Part shown: one piece after another, positions 34,421 through 43,181 of the stretch
Numbering within the stretch: the first letter of the stretch is position 1
Layout: the number at the start of each line of letters is the position of its first letter
Assembly: GCF_019704555.1 (NCBI RefSeq)
Contig: NZ_AP024745.1
Coordinates: forward strand, 6,766,501 to 6,830,500
Origin: Actinoplanes sp. L3-i22
Lineage (GTDB): Bacteria > Actinomycetota > Actinomycetes > Mycobacteriales > Micromonosporaceae
Length of the DNA stretch: 64,000 bases
Direction of reading: 5' to 3'
Position numbers and translations under genes: made by a program
The notes under the pieces: generated by a model
The model's input: the letters and a program-made list of their open reading frames with translations, nothing else
Databases searched by the model: none
What the model was told of the DNA's origin: nothing

Positions 34421-37400
34421 CTATCGTGCGTCGATGTTGCGCGGGTCGAAGATGTTGTTCGGATGGCCGGTGCCGAACACGAACCGGGTGACCCGGGCGT
34501 CCGGCACCACGCCGGCCGCGTCGGCGTGCGGCTGGCTGACCAGCAGGTAGTCCACCTTGATGATTCCGGAGCGGATCTGCTCGGCGATCACCGGGTTGTC
34601 CCGCAGGAATTTCTGGAAGTTCGGGTCGAGTTGCATGACCCGCTCCAGGTACGGGCCACTGCCCTGCTGGAGGTGCTCGCGGCCCTCGGTGCCGGCGCCG
34701 CCGCCCTTGGCCTCGACGACGACGAGCGTGGTGTTGCCCTCCTGGTCGTGGCCCAGACCCCAGATGTCGAGCTCGCCGGATTTCGGCGCGTCGAACACGC
34801 CACCGTGCAGTTCCCTCGGGGCAATCCCGTACTCGCTCATCGCGTACTCACGACCGGCGATCATGCCGACCCGGTTCGAGGCGAGCGTGCGCTGGTTGTA
34901 CGTCTCCGACCAGGTCCGGGCCGAGTCCCGCAGGTCCTTGATCATCGGTTTCATCTCGGGGTGCTCGCGGGCCACCTCGCGCAGGCGCTCGATGGTCTTG
35001 TCGAGGTTGGTCGAGTTGAGGTCCTTCGGGGTGACCCGTTCCAGCTTGCTCTCCGGCAGGCTGGAGTTCGGCTCGACCGCGTCGAGGACCGCGTTCACCG
35101 CGTCGATCTTCGCCGCGCGGTCAGTCGTGGCGGTGTCGAGGTCCGTGGCGTGCTGCTGGTAGTTGGTGGTCTCCCCGGCGATCTGCTTCTCGTGCGCGGC
35201 GTCGTGCGGGTGGTCCGGCAGGGCCTGCTTGCTGTTGGTGACGTCCCAGCCCTCCGGCTTGCGGAACGGGTCGGTGGCGTAGTGGGTGCGCCCGTCGTGC
35301 CCGTACCGGTAGAGCTCGCCGCTCTCGATCCGGAACGTGTTCGCCGGGTCGCCCTCGACGTGCAACCGCAACTTCCAGGGGGTTTGCTGGTTGGCCTCCA
35401 TCTGGAGGGTTTTGTCGTCTGCCAGGAAGCTGGGATGTTCGTCGATGCCGAGCCGGTCGGCGAGTTCCTTCGGGATGGCGCGCAGGTCCGACTCGGTGTA
35501 GGTGTGTGGCTCGGGCGCCGCCGGAAGGTCCTGCTCCGGGCCTTTGAGCAGGTCGCTGAGCCGGCCGGCGGCGGCGTCGTTGAAGTCGTGCGCCGATGGG
35601 TTGTCGAGCAGGTCGGTGACGGCGTCGCGGCCGGCCTGGGCGGGCGGACGGTCGCCTCGCAACCCGAGGTGGTCGATCAGTTCGCCGAGCCGCTCACCGG
35701 CTCCGGGTTCACCGGCCGCCGCGCGTTCGTGCCAGTCGAGCATCTCGGCGATCCGGCCGTGGTCGTCCGGGCTCAGTTCACGCGCGCCGGTGTCCTTCGG
35801 GCTGAGCAGGTTCTTCGTCGGGGCCGGCTCGCCGGCCGCGCGCAGGCGCTCGGTGTGCAGGATTTCGGCGATCTCGTGGCTGGTGACCGTGGAGACGTGC
35901 TCGGGGCGGGTGCCGGAGTTCGCCCTTACGTCCCAGACGTCGCCGTGTTTGGCGTGCGTGGACGTGCCGACGAACCGGCGGTCCATCGGTTCGGCGCCGA
36001 ACTCGGCCTTGATCTCGCCTCGACCGTCGCCGGGCCGCAGTACGTCCGGGCCGCCGCCGTCGGGCCGCTCGAACTCGACGTCCCGGAAGATCCGGTCCAG
36101 CACGCCCGGCACGGACTCGCGCACCTCACGGCCCACCGCCACGGTGTCCGACGGGCGGCCGAAACCGTGGTAGTCACCGCCGACCACGTGCTCGGAGTGG
36201 ATCGGGTCGGCCGCCGGAATCTCGCGCGGCAGCTGCGGCAACAGCTCTCGCAGCTTGTCGATGTTCAGCAGCCGATGGGTCAGGCTCGGCGGGCGGGAGG
36301 TGCCGAGCTCGCCCAGGCGGGCCGCGATGTCGTCGGGCGAGGACGGGCGCCGGATCGGCTGGCCGTCCTTGAACGCCGGGTCGGTGAAGTTGTCCCGGAC
36401 CATGTCCTGGAACCGCCGGGCGGTCGCGTCGAGCCGGTCGGCGGGCGCATCGAGGACCTTGCGCACGGTCTCCGGCGTCAGCCGGGGCTCGCCACCCTCG
36501 CCGGGCCCGAACCGGCGCGCCATGGCCCGGTCCATCGCGGCCTGGTCCGCGGTCCGGTTCTCCGACCAGCGCTGCACCCGTTGGGCGTAGTCCCGCCAGC
36601 GCTTCTGGTTGTCCCGATTCTCGGGCCTTTCGCGCGGACCGTCCCCGCGCTCGTCCCGCAGCGGATCCCGCCGATCGTCACGGGCGGGATCACGGCGCTC
36701 GTTGCCTGAGTCGCGCGGCGACTCACGCCGGTCATCTCGCGTCGGATCACGACGGTCGTCACGCGTGGGATCGAGGCGCTCCTCGCGCGGCGCGTCGGAT
36801 CGCGGTTCCTCACCGCGTCCATCGCGCGCCGGCGCATCCGAGCCGGGCCGGGCGTCCCGGGGCCCGGCATCCGTCCTGGCGTCCAGGCCACGGTCAGATT
36901 CAACACCACGATCAAACCCAGTTTGCCGTACGTCGCTTCGCGCCCCGCCGTCACCGAACCGCCCACCACCCTCGCCGCCACCGCTGTGCGCACCCACCGG
37001 CTGCGGCGCGCCGGCAGCGTCGGGCGACGACGACTCACCCCGTTCCAGGTTCCGGGGACCACCCACCTCGGCATGGCGCCCGTTCCCGGAGGAGGACGCC
37101 GCATCGGACCCGTCGCGGACGGGAGCACCGTCGGACGGCGTGGCCCGCTCACCACCACCGCCGCGCTCAGCGGGCCGATCGGCGTCAACCGGCCCGCCGT
37201 CTCGCGCCGTCCTGTCCGATCCGGCCCGCTGCGAGCCGTTCGCCGCGTTGTCCGGCGTGGCCGGCTCGGTCTCGCTGTCTCGCGTCCCCTGGTCGGACGC
37301 ACGCTCCGGCGAGGGCCGATCCGTCCCGCTCTCCTGGGACGGCCGCTCGCTCCCGCCCGACTGCTCCGGAGCGGTCCGATCCGTTCCACCCGGCTGCTCC

Positions 37401-38902
37401 GACGCGGGCCGGTCGGGGCCGGCCGAAGCCCGGTTGCCGTCGCCGGACGTGCTCTCCGGACGCGCGTCGGCGCTGTTCTCCGATGATGCGGGCCGATCGG
37501 CGGGCTCGGCGCGCGCGTTCGGCGTTTCCGGCTCGGCAACCCGCAGCTGCCCGCCACGATCCGCCCCGCCGCCCTGCTCCTGCGATCCGCCCGCCGGATC
37601 GGTCTCACCCCGCGTCGACCGGTCGCCGGCAGACTCACCACGCGAAGGCTCACCCGAGCCGTGCGACGACGCATCGCCCGACGTCTCCCCGCGCGAGGAC
37701 GGCTCGCCCGAAGCACGCGACGAGGAACCGCCTGCGGATTCGCCGGGCGTCGACGGCTCGGCCCCCGGCTCGCCGGAGGTGCGCTGGCCGCCGGTCTCCG
37801 ACGGGGCGCTCTGCCCCGTACCCGCATCCGATCGTGACGGTGATCCGAGCTTGCCATCGCCCAGAGCGCCCTGCTCACCGAGTTTGAGCCGGAGATCGGC
37901 CCCGGCATCGCGCATCCCCTCGCGCATGCCCTTCGCGCCGAGGACCCCGCCGAAGAGGCCGGCGGTGGCGACCCCGTCGAGGGGGTTGAAGTTCTCCCGG
38001 TCCACGTAGAGGCCGTGGTCCTTGGCCCACTGCGTCAGGCCCATCGCGTCGAACAGGTCGTCGCGGTACAACCGCAGGTAGTTGTCGCCGAGCTGCCCGA
38101 GGGCCATCGCCCCAGCCTCGGTCAGCGGATTGTGCCCGCCCATCGCGATCGGCCCGCCGAGGAACCCGGCGAAGAACCCGTCGACGACCTCACCGGCGAA
38201 CTCGATCGGGTCGAAGTTGGCCATCGGGTCGTGGCCCTCGGCCGCCTGGACCGCCATGATCCCGGCCTTGGACCCGGCCGTGAACATCGCGAACTGCAGG
38301 CCACGCTTGAGCCCGGCCTTGAGCGCCGCCTTCACCGCGCCCTTGAAGCCCTGCCCGATCAGCTTCTCGACCAGTTCTTTCAGCGCCGTCTTGAGCGCCT
38401 GCCGGCAGGTCGCGATGGCCAGGCCCTCGCCGACCGCGGAGAGCCCGACCGTCTCGATGATCGTCAGGACCACCTCGAGCGTGGCCATCGCGAGCATGAC
38501 CAGGTTGACGACGTCCATCATCTTGGCCGCTTCGACGCTGAGCGCCGCGCCGTGGACCATCTTCTGCATCTCGCCGAACGTCTGGGCGTCCGCGTTGACC
38601 TGCTCCAGGTATTTCTGGAGGTGATCCTGGGTCTTCTGCGCGCCGCCGTCGCCCTGCCAGACGCGGTACAGCTCGCCGAGCTGCTGGCGGACCTCCTCGG
38701 CGTGCTCGGCGTGCAGCTGGGCGGCCTGGCCGTAGTAGTCGGCGAGGTCGAACAGTTCCAGCTCGCGACCCTCGGGGATCTCGACGAGCATCTCCAGGAC
38801 CGGTCCGACGATCGGCACCCACTGCTCGCACTCGTGGAAGAATTCGAGCAGCTCGTCGAGGATGGTGTCGAAGGCGGAGCCGAAGCCGTTGCTGCCGGGC
38901 AT
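34421..38902 (-). CDS. CpnT-like ESX-exported toxin with nuclease-like C-terminus
   Basis: 1493 residues. Residues 1-330 are the helical WXG100-like N-domain (LADYYGQAAQLHAEHAEEV, YRVWQGDGGAQKTQDHLQKY with the W-x-G turn, then hydrophobic helices such as VVNLVMLAMATLEVVLTIIE). Residues 340-790 are Ser/Gly/Asp/Arg-rich and disordered. A middle domain (about 800-1060) includes TVTSHEIAEILHTERLRAAG. The end (about 1370-1493) contains GELDIWGLGHDQEGNTTLVV followed by VEAKGGGAG, a D-x(n)-E-x-K nuclease-type core. Likely exported by a type VII system and toxic inside a target. Begins 13 bp after the WXG100 partner. Confidence 0.8.
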   Translation of the reverse strand: MPGSNGFGSAFDTILDELLEFFHECEQWVPIVGPVLEMLVEIPEGRELELFDLADYYGQAAQLHAEHAEEVRQQLGELYRVWQGDGGAQKTQDHLQKYLEQVNADAQTFGEMQKMVHGAALSVEAAKMMDVVNLVMLAMATLEVVLTIIETVGLSAVGEGLAIATCRQALKTALKELVEKLIGQGFKGAVKAALKAGLKRGLQFAMFTAGSKAGIMAVQAAEGHDPMANFDPIEFAGEVVDGFFAGFLGGPIAMGGHNPLTEAGAMALGQLGDNYLRLYRDDLFDAMGLTQWAKDHGLYVDRENFNPLDGVATAGLFGGVLGAKGMREGMRDAGADLRLKLGEQGALGDGKLGSPSRSDAGTGQSAPSETGGQRTSGEPGAEPSTPGESAGGSSSRASGEPSSRGETSGDASSHGSGEPSRGESAGDRSTRGETDPAGGSQEQGGGADRGGQLRVAEPETPNARAEPADRPASSENSADARPESTSGDGNRASAGPDRPASEQPGGTDRTAPEQSGGSERPSQESGTDRPSPERASDQGTRDSETEPATPDNAANGSQRAGSDRTARDGGPVDADRPAERGGGGERATPSDGAPVRDGSDAASSSGNGRHAEVGGPRNLERGESSSPDAAGAPQPVGAHSGGGEGGGRFGDGGARSDVRQTGFDRGVESDRGLDARTDAGPRDARPGSDAPARDGRGEEPRSDAPREERLDPTRDDRRDPTRDDRRESPRDSGNERRDPARDDRRDPLRDERGDGPRERPENRDNQKRWRDYAQRVQRWSENRTADQAAMDRAMARRFGPGEGGEPRLTPETVRKVLDAPADRLDATARRFQDMVRDNFTDPAFKDGQPIRRPSSPDDIAARLGELGTSRPPSLTHRLLNIDKLRELLPQLPREIPAADPIHSEHVVGGDYHGFGRPSDTVAVGREVRESVPGVLDRIFRDVEFERPDGGGPDVLRPGDGRGEIKAEFGAEPMDRRFVGTSTHAKHGDVWDVRANSGTRPEHVSTVTSHEIAEILHTERLRAAGEPAPTKNLLSPKDTGARELSPDDHGRIAEMLDWHERAAAGEPGAGERLGELIDHLGLRGDRPPAQAGRDAVTDLLDNPSAHDFNDAAAGRLSDLLKGPEQDLPAAPEPHTYTESDLRAIPKELADRLGIDEHPSFLADDKTLQMEANQQTPWKLRLHVEGDPANTFRIESGELYRYGHDGRTHYATDPFRKPEGWDVTNSKQALPDHPHDAAHEKQIAGETTNYQQHATDLDTATTDRAAKIDAVNAVLDAVEPNSSLPESKLERVTPKDLNSTNLDKTIERLREVAREHPEMKPMIKDLRDSARTWSETYNQRTLASNRVGMIAGREYAMSEYGIAPRELHGGVFDAPKSGELDIWGLGHDQEGNTTLVVVEAKGGGAGTEGREHLQQGSGPYLERVMQLDPNFQKFLRDNPVIAEQIRSGIIKVDYLLVSQPHADAAGVVPDARVTRFVFGTGHPNNIFDPRNIDAR

Positions 38903-38915
38903 CAGGCGTGCGGGC

Positions 38916-39263
38916 TCACATCACGCCCGCGATGTCGGTGCCACCGGTCTGGTCAGCGACGTCGTAGTTCGTCATCGCGGTGACCACGTTCGTGCCGACC
39001 TCGTCGAGGACCTTGCCCGCGGTGGCCAACCGGTCCTGCAGCGCGTGCGCGAGCGTGCCCTGCTCACCCATCGGCTTGTGGTACTGCTGCTCGAACGCCT
39101 TGCCGGCTTTGTCGGCGCCCCACGGCGTGCCGCCGTCGAGGCCCTGGATCCTGGACAGCAGCGCGGCCGAGCGCTGCTGAAAGCTCTCCGCCGCGGCTTT
39201 CAGCCGCTCACCGACCTGTGCGGCGGCCTGCGGGCCGTCCGGCAGATTCACGTACGAACTCAT
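38916..39263 (-). CDS. WXG100-family ESX secretion partner
   Basis: 115 residues: a helical hairpin with VGERLKAAAESFQQRSAALL, the turn GGTPWGADKAGKAFEQQYHK (W-G in place of W-x-G) and LQDRLATAGKVLDEVGTNVV. Size and pattern fit EsxA/B-like proteins that dimerise with a long toxin for export through a type VII secretion system. GGGAGGGAG lies eight bases before the ATG. It is immediately upstream of the CpnT-like toxin, its expected partner. No ESX apparatus genes (EccC, EccD) are present in the window. Confidence 0.85.
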   Translation of the reverse strand: MSSYVNLPDGPQAAAQVGERLKAAAESFQQRSAALLSRIQGLDGGTPWGADKAGKAFEQQYHKPMGEQGTLAHALQDRLATAGKVLDEVGTNVVTAMTNYDVADQTGGTDIAGVM

Positions 39264-39345
39264 CGACGCGACTCCCTCCCCCGACGACGCCGAACCCTCA
39301 TCGTCACCAGAAACGGATCACCGGCACCCATGACAGATGTCATGG

Positions 39346-40476
39346 TCAATCACCGCGGAGCACATTCAGCACGGACGGGCGCCACCAGGCGAGCTCGGTG
39401 TCGTAGGTGCCGACCACCACCTCGTGGCCGCTGACGAGCCGGACCAGCTGCGCGCCGTGCGGCAGGGTGACCTCGGCGAGCCCGGGATCCGTGCCTGCCG
39501 CCACGTGCCAGCGCACCAGGTAGCCGTCGACGATCCCGGACGGGCCGGCCGCGGTCACCGTGCCGCTGATCCGGGCGCCACCCTGCTCGAGCAGGCTCTT
39601 CGCACGATCGGCGGTGATCTCGGCCTGAACCCGGATCATCGGTGGCGCGACCGGTTCGTCCTTTCCTGAAGAGACAACGGTTTCCGGCGTACGGCGCCGG
39701 ACCAGTTCCTGTGCCCAGCGAAACAGATCCGGCACCTGCGCGCCGGTGAACGCGGACTCCATCGCCGAGCCGGGATTGACCGTGAGCCGGTACCCGTCAC
39801 CGGGCCACGCCCGCACCACCGACAGCAACGGCACCCGGATCGTCGCGCCCTGGAAACCGGCCTCGGTAAGCCGCCGCGACGACGTGAACACCGCGATCGT
39901 GGCGTCCCCGGCCGCCCGCCGCACCAGCCACGGAAAACCGGGCCGGCGCAGGTCGCCGGGGCGCGCCGGGGCATCGACCGGCAGCAGGACGTCCGAGGTG
40001 ACCAGCAGGTCGAGGTAGACCTCGGCGTCGCCGGACTGCTGGGCCGCGCGCATAGCCCGTTCCCGCTCGTCGGCCGGGCGGAACGCCGGCTCGGCGGCCA
40101 CCTCCCCGGCCAGCTCCTGCACCTGCTCCGGGCCGAGGTACGCCCCGATCGGCGTGTGCGGGCTGATCGCCAGCCCCCAGCGCTCGTTCGGCCACGACCC
40201 GGCCAGCTCGGCGAACGTGACCCGCCGCCAGCCGTCGGTGACGTGCTCCATCGCTTCGTGCAGCGCCTGCACGGACGTGTAGACCAGCACGTACGTCTGC
40301 TCGTCGCGCTCCCGCACGACCAGGCGCTGCCCGTCGTCGCCGGCCTCGGCGAACCCGGGCAGGTAGAGGTCGCAGGCGAGCAGCACGTCGGCGAACGTGT
40401 CCGCGTCGTCGTCCGCCCACGCCTTGGCCAGTCGCCGCTCGACGCTGTTGGCCGCTGTCCAGACTTTCCCGTCCAC
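39346..40476 (-). CDS. SseB-domain protein
   Basis: 376 residues with two SseB N-terminal domains. The first: NSVERRLAKAWADDDADTFA and LYLPGFAEAGDDGQRLVVRE; the second: AAQQSGDAEVYLDLLVTSDV and LLPVDAPARPGDLRRPGFPW, each ending in an IAVFTSS/YVLVYTS strand. A C-terminal beta-rich domain (about 290-376) follows. SseB proteins are recurrent companions of actinobacterial ESX toxin operons, role unknown, possibly adaptor or chaperone. Uses a GTG start. Ends 82 bp before the WXG100 gene. Confidence 0.8.
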   Translation of the reverse strand: MDGKVWTAANSVERRLAKAWADDDADTFADVLLACDLYLPGFAEAGDDGQRLVVRERDEQTYVLVYTSVQALHEAMEHVTDGWRRVTFAELAGSWPNERWGLAISPHTPIGAYLGPEQVQELAGEVAAEPAFRPADERERAMRAAQQSGDAEVYLDLLVTSDVLLPVDAPARPGDLRRPGFPWLVRRAAGDATIAVFTSSRRLTEAGFQGATIRVPLLSVVRAWPGDGYRLTVNPGSAMESAFTGAQVPDLFRWAQELVRRRTPETVVSSGKDEPVAPPMIRVQAEITADRAKSLLEQGGARISGTVTAAGPSGIVDGYLVRWHVAAGTDPGLAEVTLPHGAQLVRLVSGHEVVVGTYDTELAWWRPSVLNVLRGD

Positions 40477-40613
40477 GCCGGCAACCTATCCCAGCAGCGA
40501 GTCGATCGAGATTGCTCGACGGCCGGTCTCGGGCTGCCAGTCCGCGCGCAGCTTCGCTGGCAGCGCCGCCCCGGCCAGGTCCGGCCGCACCGCACGGATC
40601 AGTCCGTCGGCGC

Positions 40614-41534
40614 TCAGATCTCGGCGACCTCCCGCAGTACGGCGGCCGGCTGGCGCAACCCCGCCCAGAACGCGTCCCAGTCGTCGGCGCACCGGCGCAG
40701 CAGGCGGGCGCAGATCTCGGCCGGGCCCAGCCGATCGTCGTCGCGTGGATCGTCGTCGTCGAGAAACCACACGCTGCCGGTGTCCGGGCCGGTCAGCCGC
40801 AGCGCGAGCAGGCCGCCCTGGACGAAGCCGACCGGCAGGAACTCGGGCGTGAACCGGTCGGCGAGCCACTGCGGGGCGTAGGCCAGATCTCGGTACGGAT
40901 CCTCGGCCCCCAGCCCGAACAGCGGCTGATCCATGACAAACCCGCAGGTCGGCAGGACCGCGGGTGCGGCGGGGCCGGCGCCGTTGCCCTCGAGCAGGAA
41001 TCGCTCGTAGGCGGGCGGAAGGTCGTACGGAAGCAATCGGCGGACCTCGGCCAGAATCTCTGCCGGAACCGGCTCGCCCGCCTCACGTGCCATCGGCGCC
41101 GGAGCGGCGTCGGTCCGCACACCGGTCCCGGGACGTCCCGCCAGCAGGGTGCGCGTGCCACCGCCGTGCCGGAATGCGCCGTGCAACTCGATCGGGACAA
41201 GCACGATCCGGCGGGCCGGACCGTCCCCACTCACCGGAAGCCGCGCCCAGCACCAGCCGGCCGGCGTCCGATCGGAATCACCGAGCGGATCCGCGCCCTG
41301 CAACCCCAGGTTCGCCGCGAGTACATCGAAGACCCGCTGCTCGTCGGCGGTCAGCTCGGCGATCGGCGGCGGCAACTCGACCACGGCCCGCGCGTACAGC
41401 AGCCAGTCCGGGAAGCCGTACGGGCCGATCAGAACACCCTGCCGGAACCGGACGTGCAGCGAGGCGGGGCCGGGGTGCAGCACGCTCATGGCGTGCCCGG
41501 CGCCCGGCATCACCGGCCGGTCAGTCGTCGGCAT
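40614..41534 (-). CDS. SMI1/KNR4 (SUKH) family protein with N-terminal extension
   Basis: 306 residues. The C-terminal 140 residues match the SUKH immunity fold: VRRLLPYDLPPAYERFLLEG and PAAPAVLPTCGFVMDQPLFG, then GLLALRLTGPDTGSVWFLDD. The N-terminal 150 residues (LHVRFRQGVLIGPYGFPDWL) are a separate beta-rich domain. SUKH proteins neutralise nuclease toxins, so this may protect against the CpnT-like toxin or a related one. The ATG overlaps the end of the YbaB-like gene by 14 bp; an internal ATG at 41489 is an alternative start. Confidence 0.75.
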   Translation of the reverse strand: MPTTDRPVMPGAGHAMSVLHPGPASLHVRFRQGVLIGPYGFPDWLLYARAVVELPPPIAELTADEQRVFDVLAANLGLQGADPLGDSDRTPAGWCWARLPVSGDGPARRIVLVPIELHGAFRHGGGTRTLLAGRPGTGVRTDAAPAPMAREAGEPVPAEILAEVRRLLPYDLPPAYERFLLEGNGAGPAAPAVLPTCGFVMDQPLFGLGAEDPYRDLAYAPQWLADRFTPEFLPVGFVQGGLLALRLTGPDTGSVWFLDDDDPRDDDRLGPAEICARLLRRCADDWDAFWAGLRQPAAVLREVAEI

Positions 41535-41928
41535 CCAGCGCCCGCTTCAGGTCGCCGTCGTGGTGGCGCATCAGCGTGCGCACATCGAGCGGACGAGGCG
41601 TGCCGGGCGGCACGATGTCGTCGAGCGCCGGCAGCTGGCTGTCCACGATCTCCTTCGTCTGCTCGATCGCCTTGTCGACCGCGACCCGGGCGGTGGCCAG
41701 GATCGTCGCAGCGAGCGCGCCCGCGTTCGGCGTCCGGTAGACGCGTGGATCGATCTTCAGGTCGATCAGCTGGCCCCGCGGCCCGACCACCACCGTGATC
41801 ATCCCGTCAGACGAGGTAGCCGCCGCAGTCACGGCCAGCACACGCCGTTGCGTCTCGGCCGCGTCACCGACCGTACGGCGAAGGTCGCGGATGACACTCA
41901 ACAACGCGGACGGGTCGACGTTGCTCAT
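41521..41928 (-). CDS. YbaB/EbfC-like DNA-binding protein
   Basis: 135 residues, first gene of the ESX toxin operon. DPSALLSVIRDLRRTVGDAA is the N-terminal helix, ATSSDGMITVVVGPRGQLID the central hairpin (S-x-DGxVxVxV-x-x-xGxL), and IDPRVYRTPNAGALAATILA the C-terminal helix, as in YbaB/EbfC and EspL-like proteins. EspL is a known ESX-1 companion in mycobacteria, so a chaperone role is as likely as DNA binding. Confidence 0.8.
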   Translation of the reverse strand: MSNVDPSALLSVIRDLRRTVGDAAETQRRVLAVTAAATSSDGMITVVVGPRGQLIDLKIDPRVYRTPNAGALAATILATARVAVDKAIEQTKEIVDSQLPALDDIVPPGTPRPLDVRTLMRHHDGDLKRALDADD

Positions 41929-42373
41929 CCCTCGGCCACCTTTCCAATCCCCGGTGACCGCACACTATCGCTTGGCCCGGGCATCCAGCCGTTGCCCAAC
42001 CGCAACAGCCGCTGCCCCGCTACCCCGGGCCACTGCAGAGCGCGCAGTACCAGACACCACGACCGACGCGTCCGGACCGGTCGCCTGAATATCCTCGCCG
42101 CCAACCACCTCATCGATGCGCTATACCTCGCTGCCCGGCGCTCTCGTGCGCCGAGGGGCCGGGCAGACCAGATGGTTCTGGTATGCCACGACTACCGCCC
42201 GGGTGCGCTGATGGACACATCGCCTCGGTACCGCGGGGATCAAGGTTGAGTCCAGCACCCACTTAACTGCCGATGAGATTGCTTTGCGCACGGTGAACAG
42301 ACTCGAGTTTCCCTACGTCGTAGGTGCCGACTCTCGAGGCGTCAACGTTATGGAAGTCGGAACTCGATGACCT
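41929..42373. other. Intergenic region before the ESX toxin operon
   Basis: No convincing gene on either strand. The promoter of the minus-strand operon starting at 41928 should lie near 41940-42050 (GGAAAGG at 41937-41950 region reads toward the YbaB-like gene), but no consensus was resolved. Confidence 0.35.
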
Positions 42374-42868
42374 TCAGAAAGAACCGAAGAATCGGTCCCA
42401 CCACCTGGGCTCACCGGAACCGTGGAAAAGCAAGGGAGTTGCTCCGTCATAGTGATTCGCAAGAATCTCTTCCTGGATCGCGACGTACCCCGACCCGGAA
42501 AGAGCTTGCTCTACCGTTTCAAGGTCACTCGCGGCGAGGGCACCTTCAGCGTGGGCTTCATCCGTGCCCAGGAAGGCGCCCTGGTTGTCGGCCGCCACCA
42601 TGGCCAACGGGTGGAACCTGCTCACTAGGACAACGATCCGCGTCCCGCAGACTGTAGCTTGCGCCGGCACTTCGATTCGCCCGTACTGAGCAGAATCCTG
42701 GATGTCTTGATCGATCTCGCAACCTATCGAAAAGCGAGAATTAATCTGCATGACCAGACGGCTGGATGAAGCTGCAGTTCGGGTTTCATCATAGTTAGAT
42801 GGGAATTCCCCCCATTCGGGATCATCCAGCTGATGCAATATTTCCATCGGACTTGTATCTCTTCCCAT
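42374..42868 (-). CDS. Hypothetical protein
   Basis: 164 residues, acidic, soluble. Blocks such as EILHQLDDPEWGEFPSNYDE, IEVPAQATVCGTRIVVLVSR, HPLAMVAADNQGAFLGTDEA and VAIQEEILANHYDGATPLLF suggest an alpha/beta fold; no family recognised. Moderate GC and position beside the toxin operon make an immunity-type role conceivable but unproven. A second downstream ATG (METHILE-type, codon 8) could also serve as start. Confidence 0.6.
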   Translation of the reverse strand: MGRDTSPMEILHQLDDPEWGEFPSNYDETRTAASSSRLVMQINSRFSIGCEIDQDIQDSAQYGRIEVPAQATVCGTRIVVLVSRFHPLAMVAADNQGAFLGTDEAHAEGALAASDLETVEQALSGSGYVAIQEEILANHYDGATPLLFHGSGEPRWWDRFFGSF

Positions 42869-43181
42869 GATCCACCAGCTTCCGATGATGCTGCATCCGG
42901 GTTCGCTGAGCCAACTCTTCAGATGCGGAGCGTACCGAGGCCACCGATTGGTGCATGGCTGAGCGCCCTCTTCTGCCGCTGTCCGGGCTGGGGCCGGCTG
43001 CCGTCGCGGCCGGCGGCCGACTGTGATGGCCCGGCGTCTTGTCGTGCCGATGTCCGTGCATGTGATCTCGACGCGGTCGAGCGGATCGTCAGTCCTTGTC
43101 GGCGGTTCATGCCGAGGCCGAGAAGGCTGGCTCAGGTCAAGAAGTAGACCCTCCGGATTCGTGGGTTACCTCTGGTGGGGC
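42869..43181. other. Spacer without recognised features
   Basis: Short overlapping frames on both strands lack homology or start signals. Nothing further is seen. Confidence 0.3.

Noticed and set aside
34463..36709. 748-residue open frame on the + strand opposite the CpnT-like toxin
   Set aside because: Antisense shadow of a real gene; composition is Val/Gly/Arg with no motif and no start signal.
36478..38009. Long open frames on both strands (476 and 466 residues) in the disordered part of the CpnT-like toxin
   Set aside because: Low-complexity Ser/Arg/Pro sequence created by the repetitive disordered region in other frames.
40486..40613. Frame following the SUKH stop (ADGLIRAVRPDLAGAALP) as a separate gene or extension
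   Set aside because: No start signal and too short; it could reflect a frameshift at the SUKH end, but the SUKH frame ends normally.
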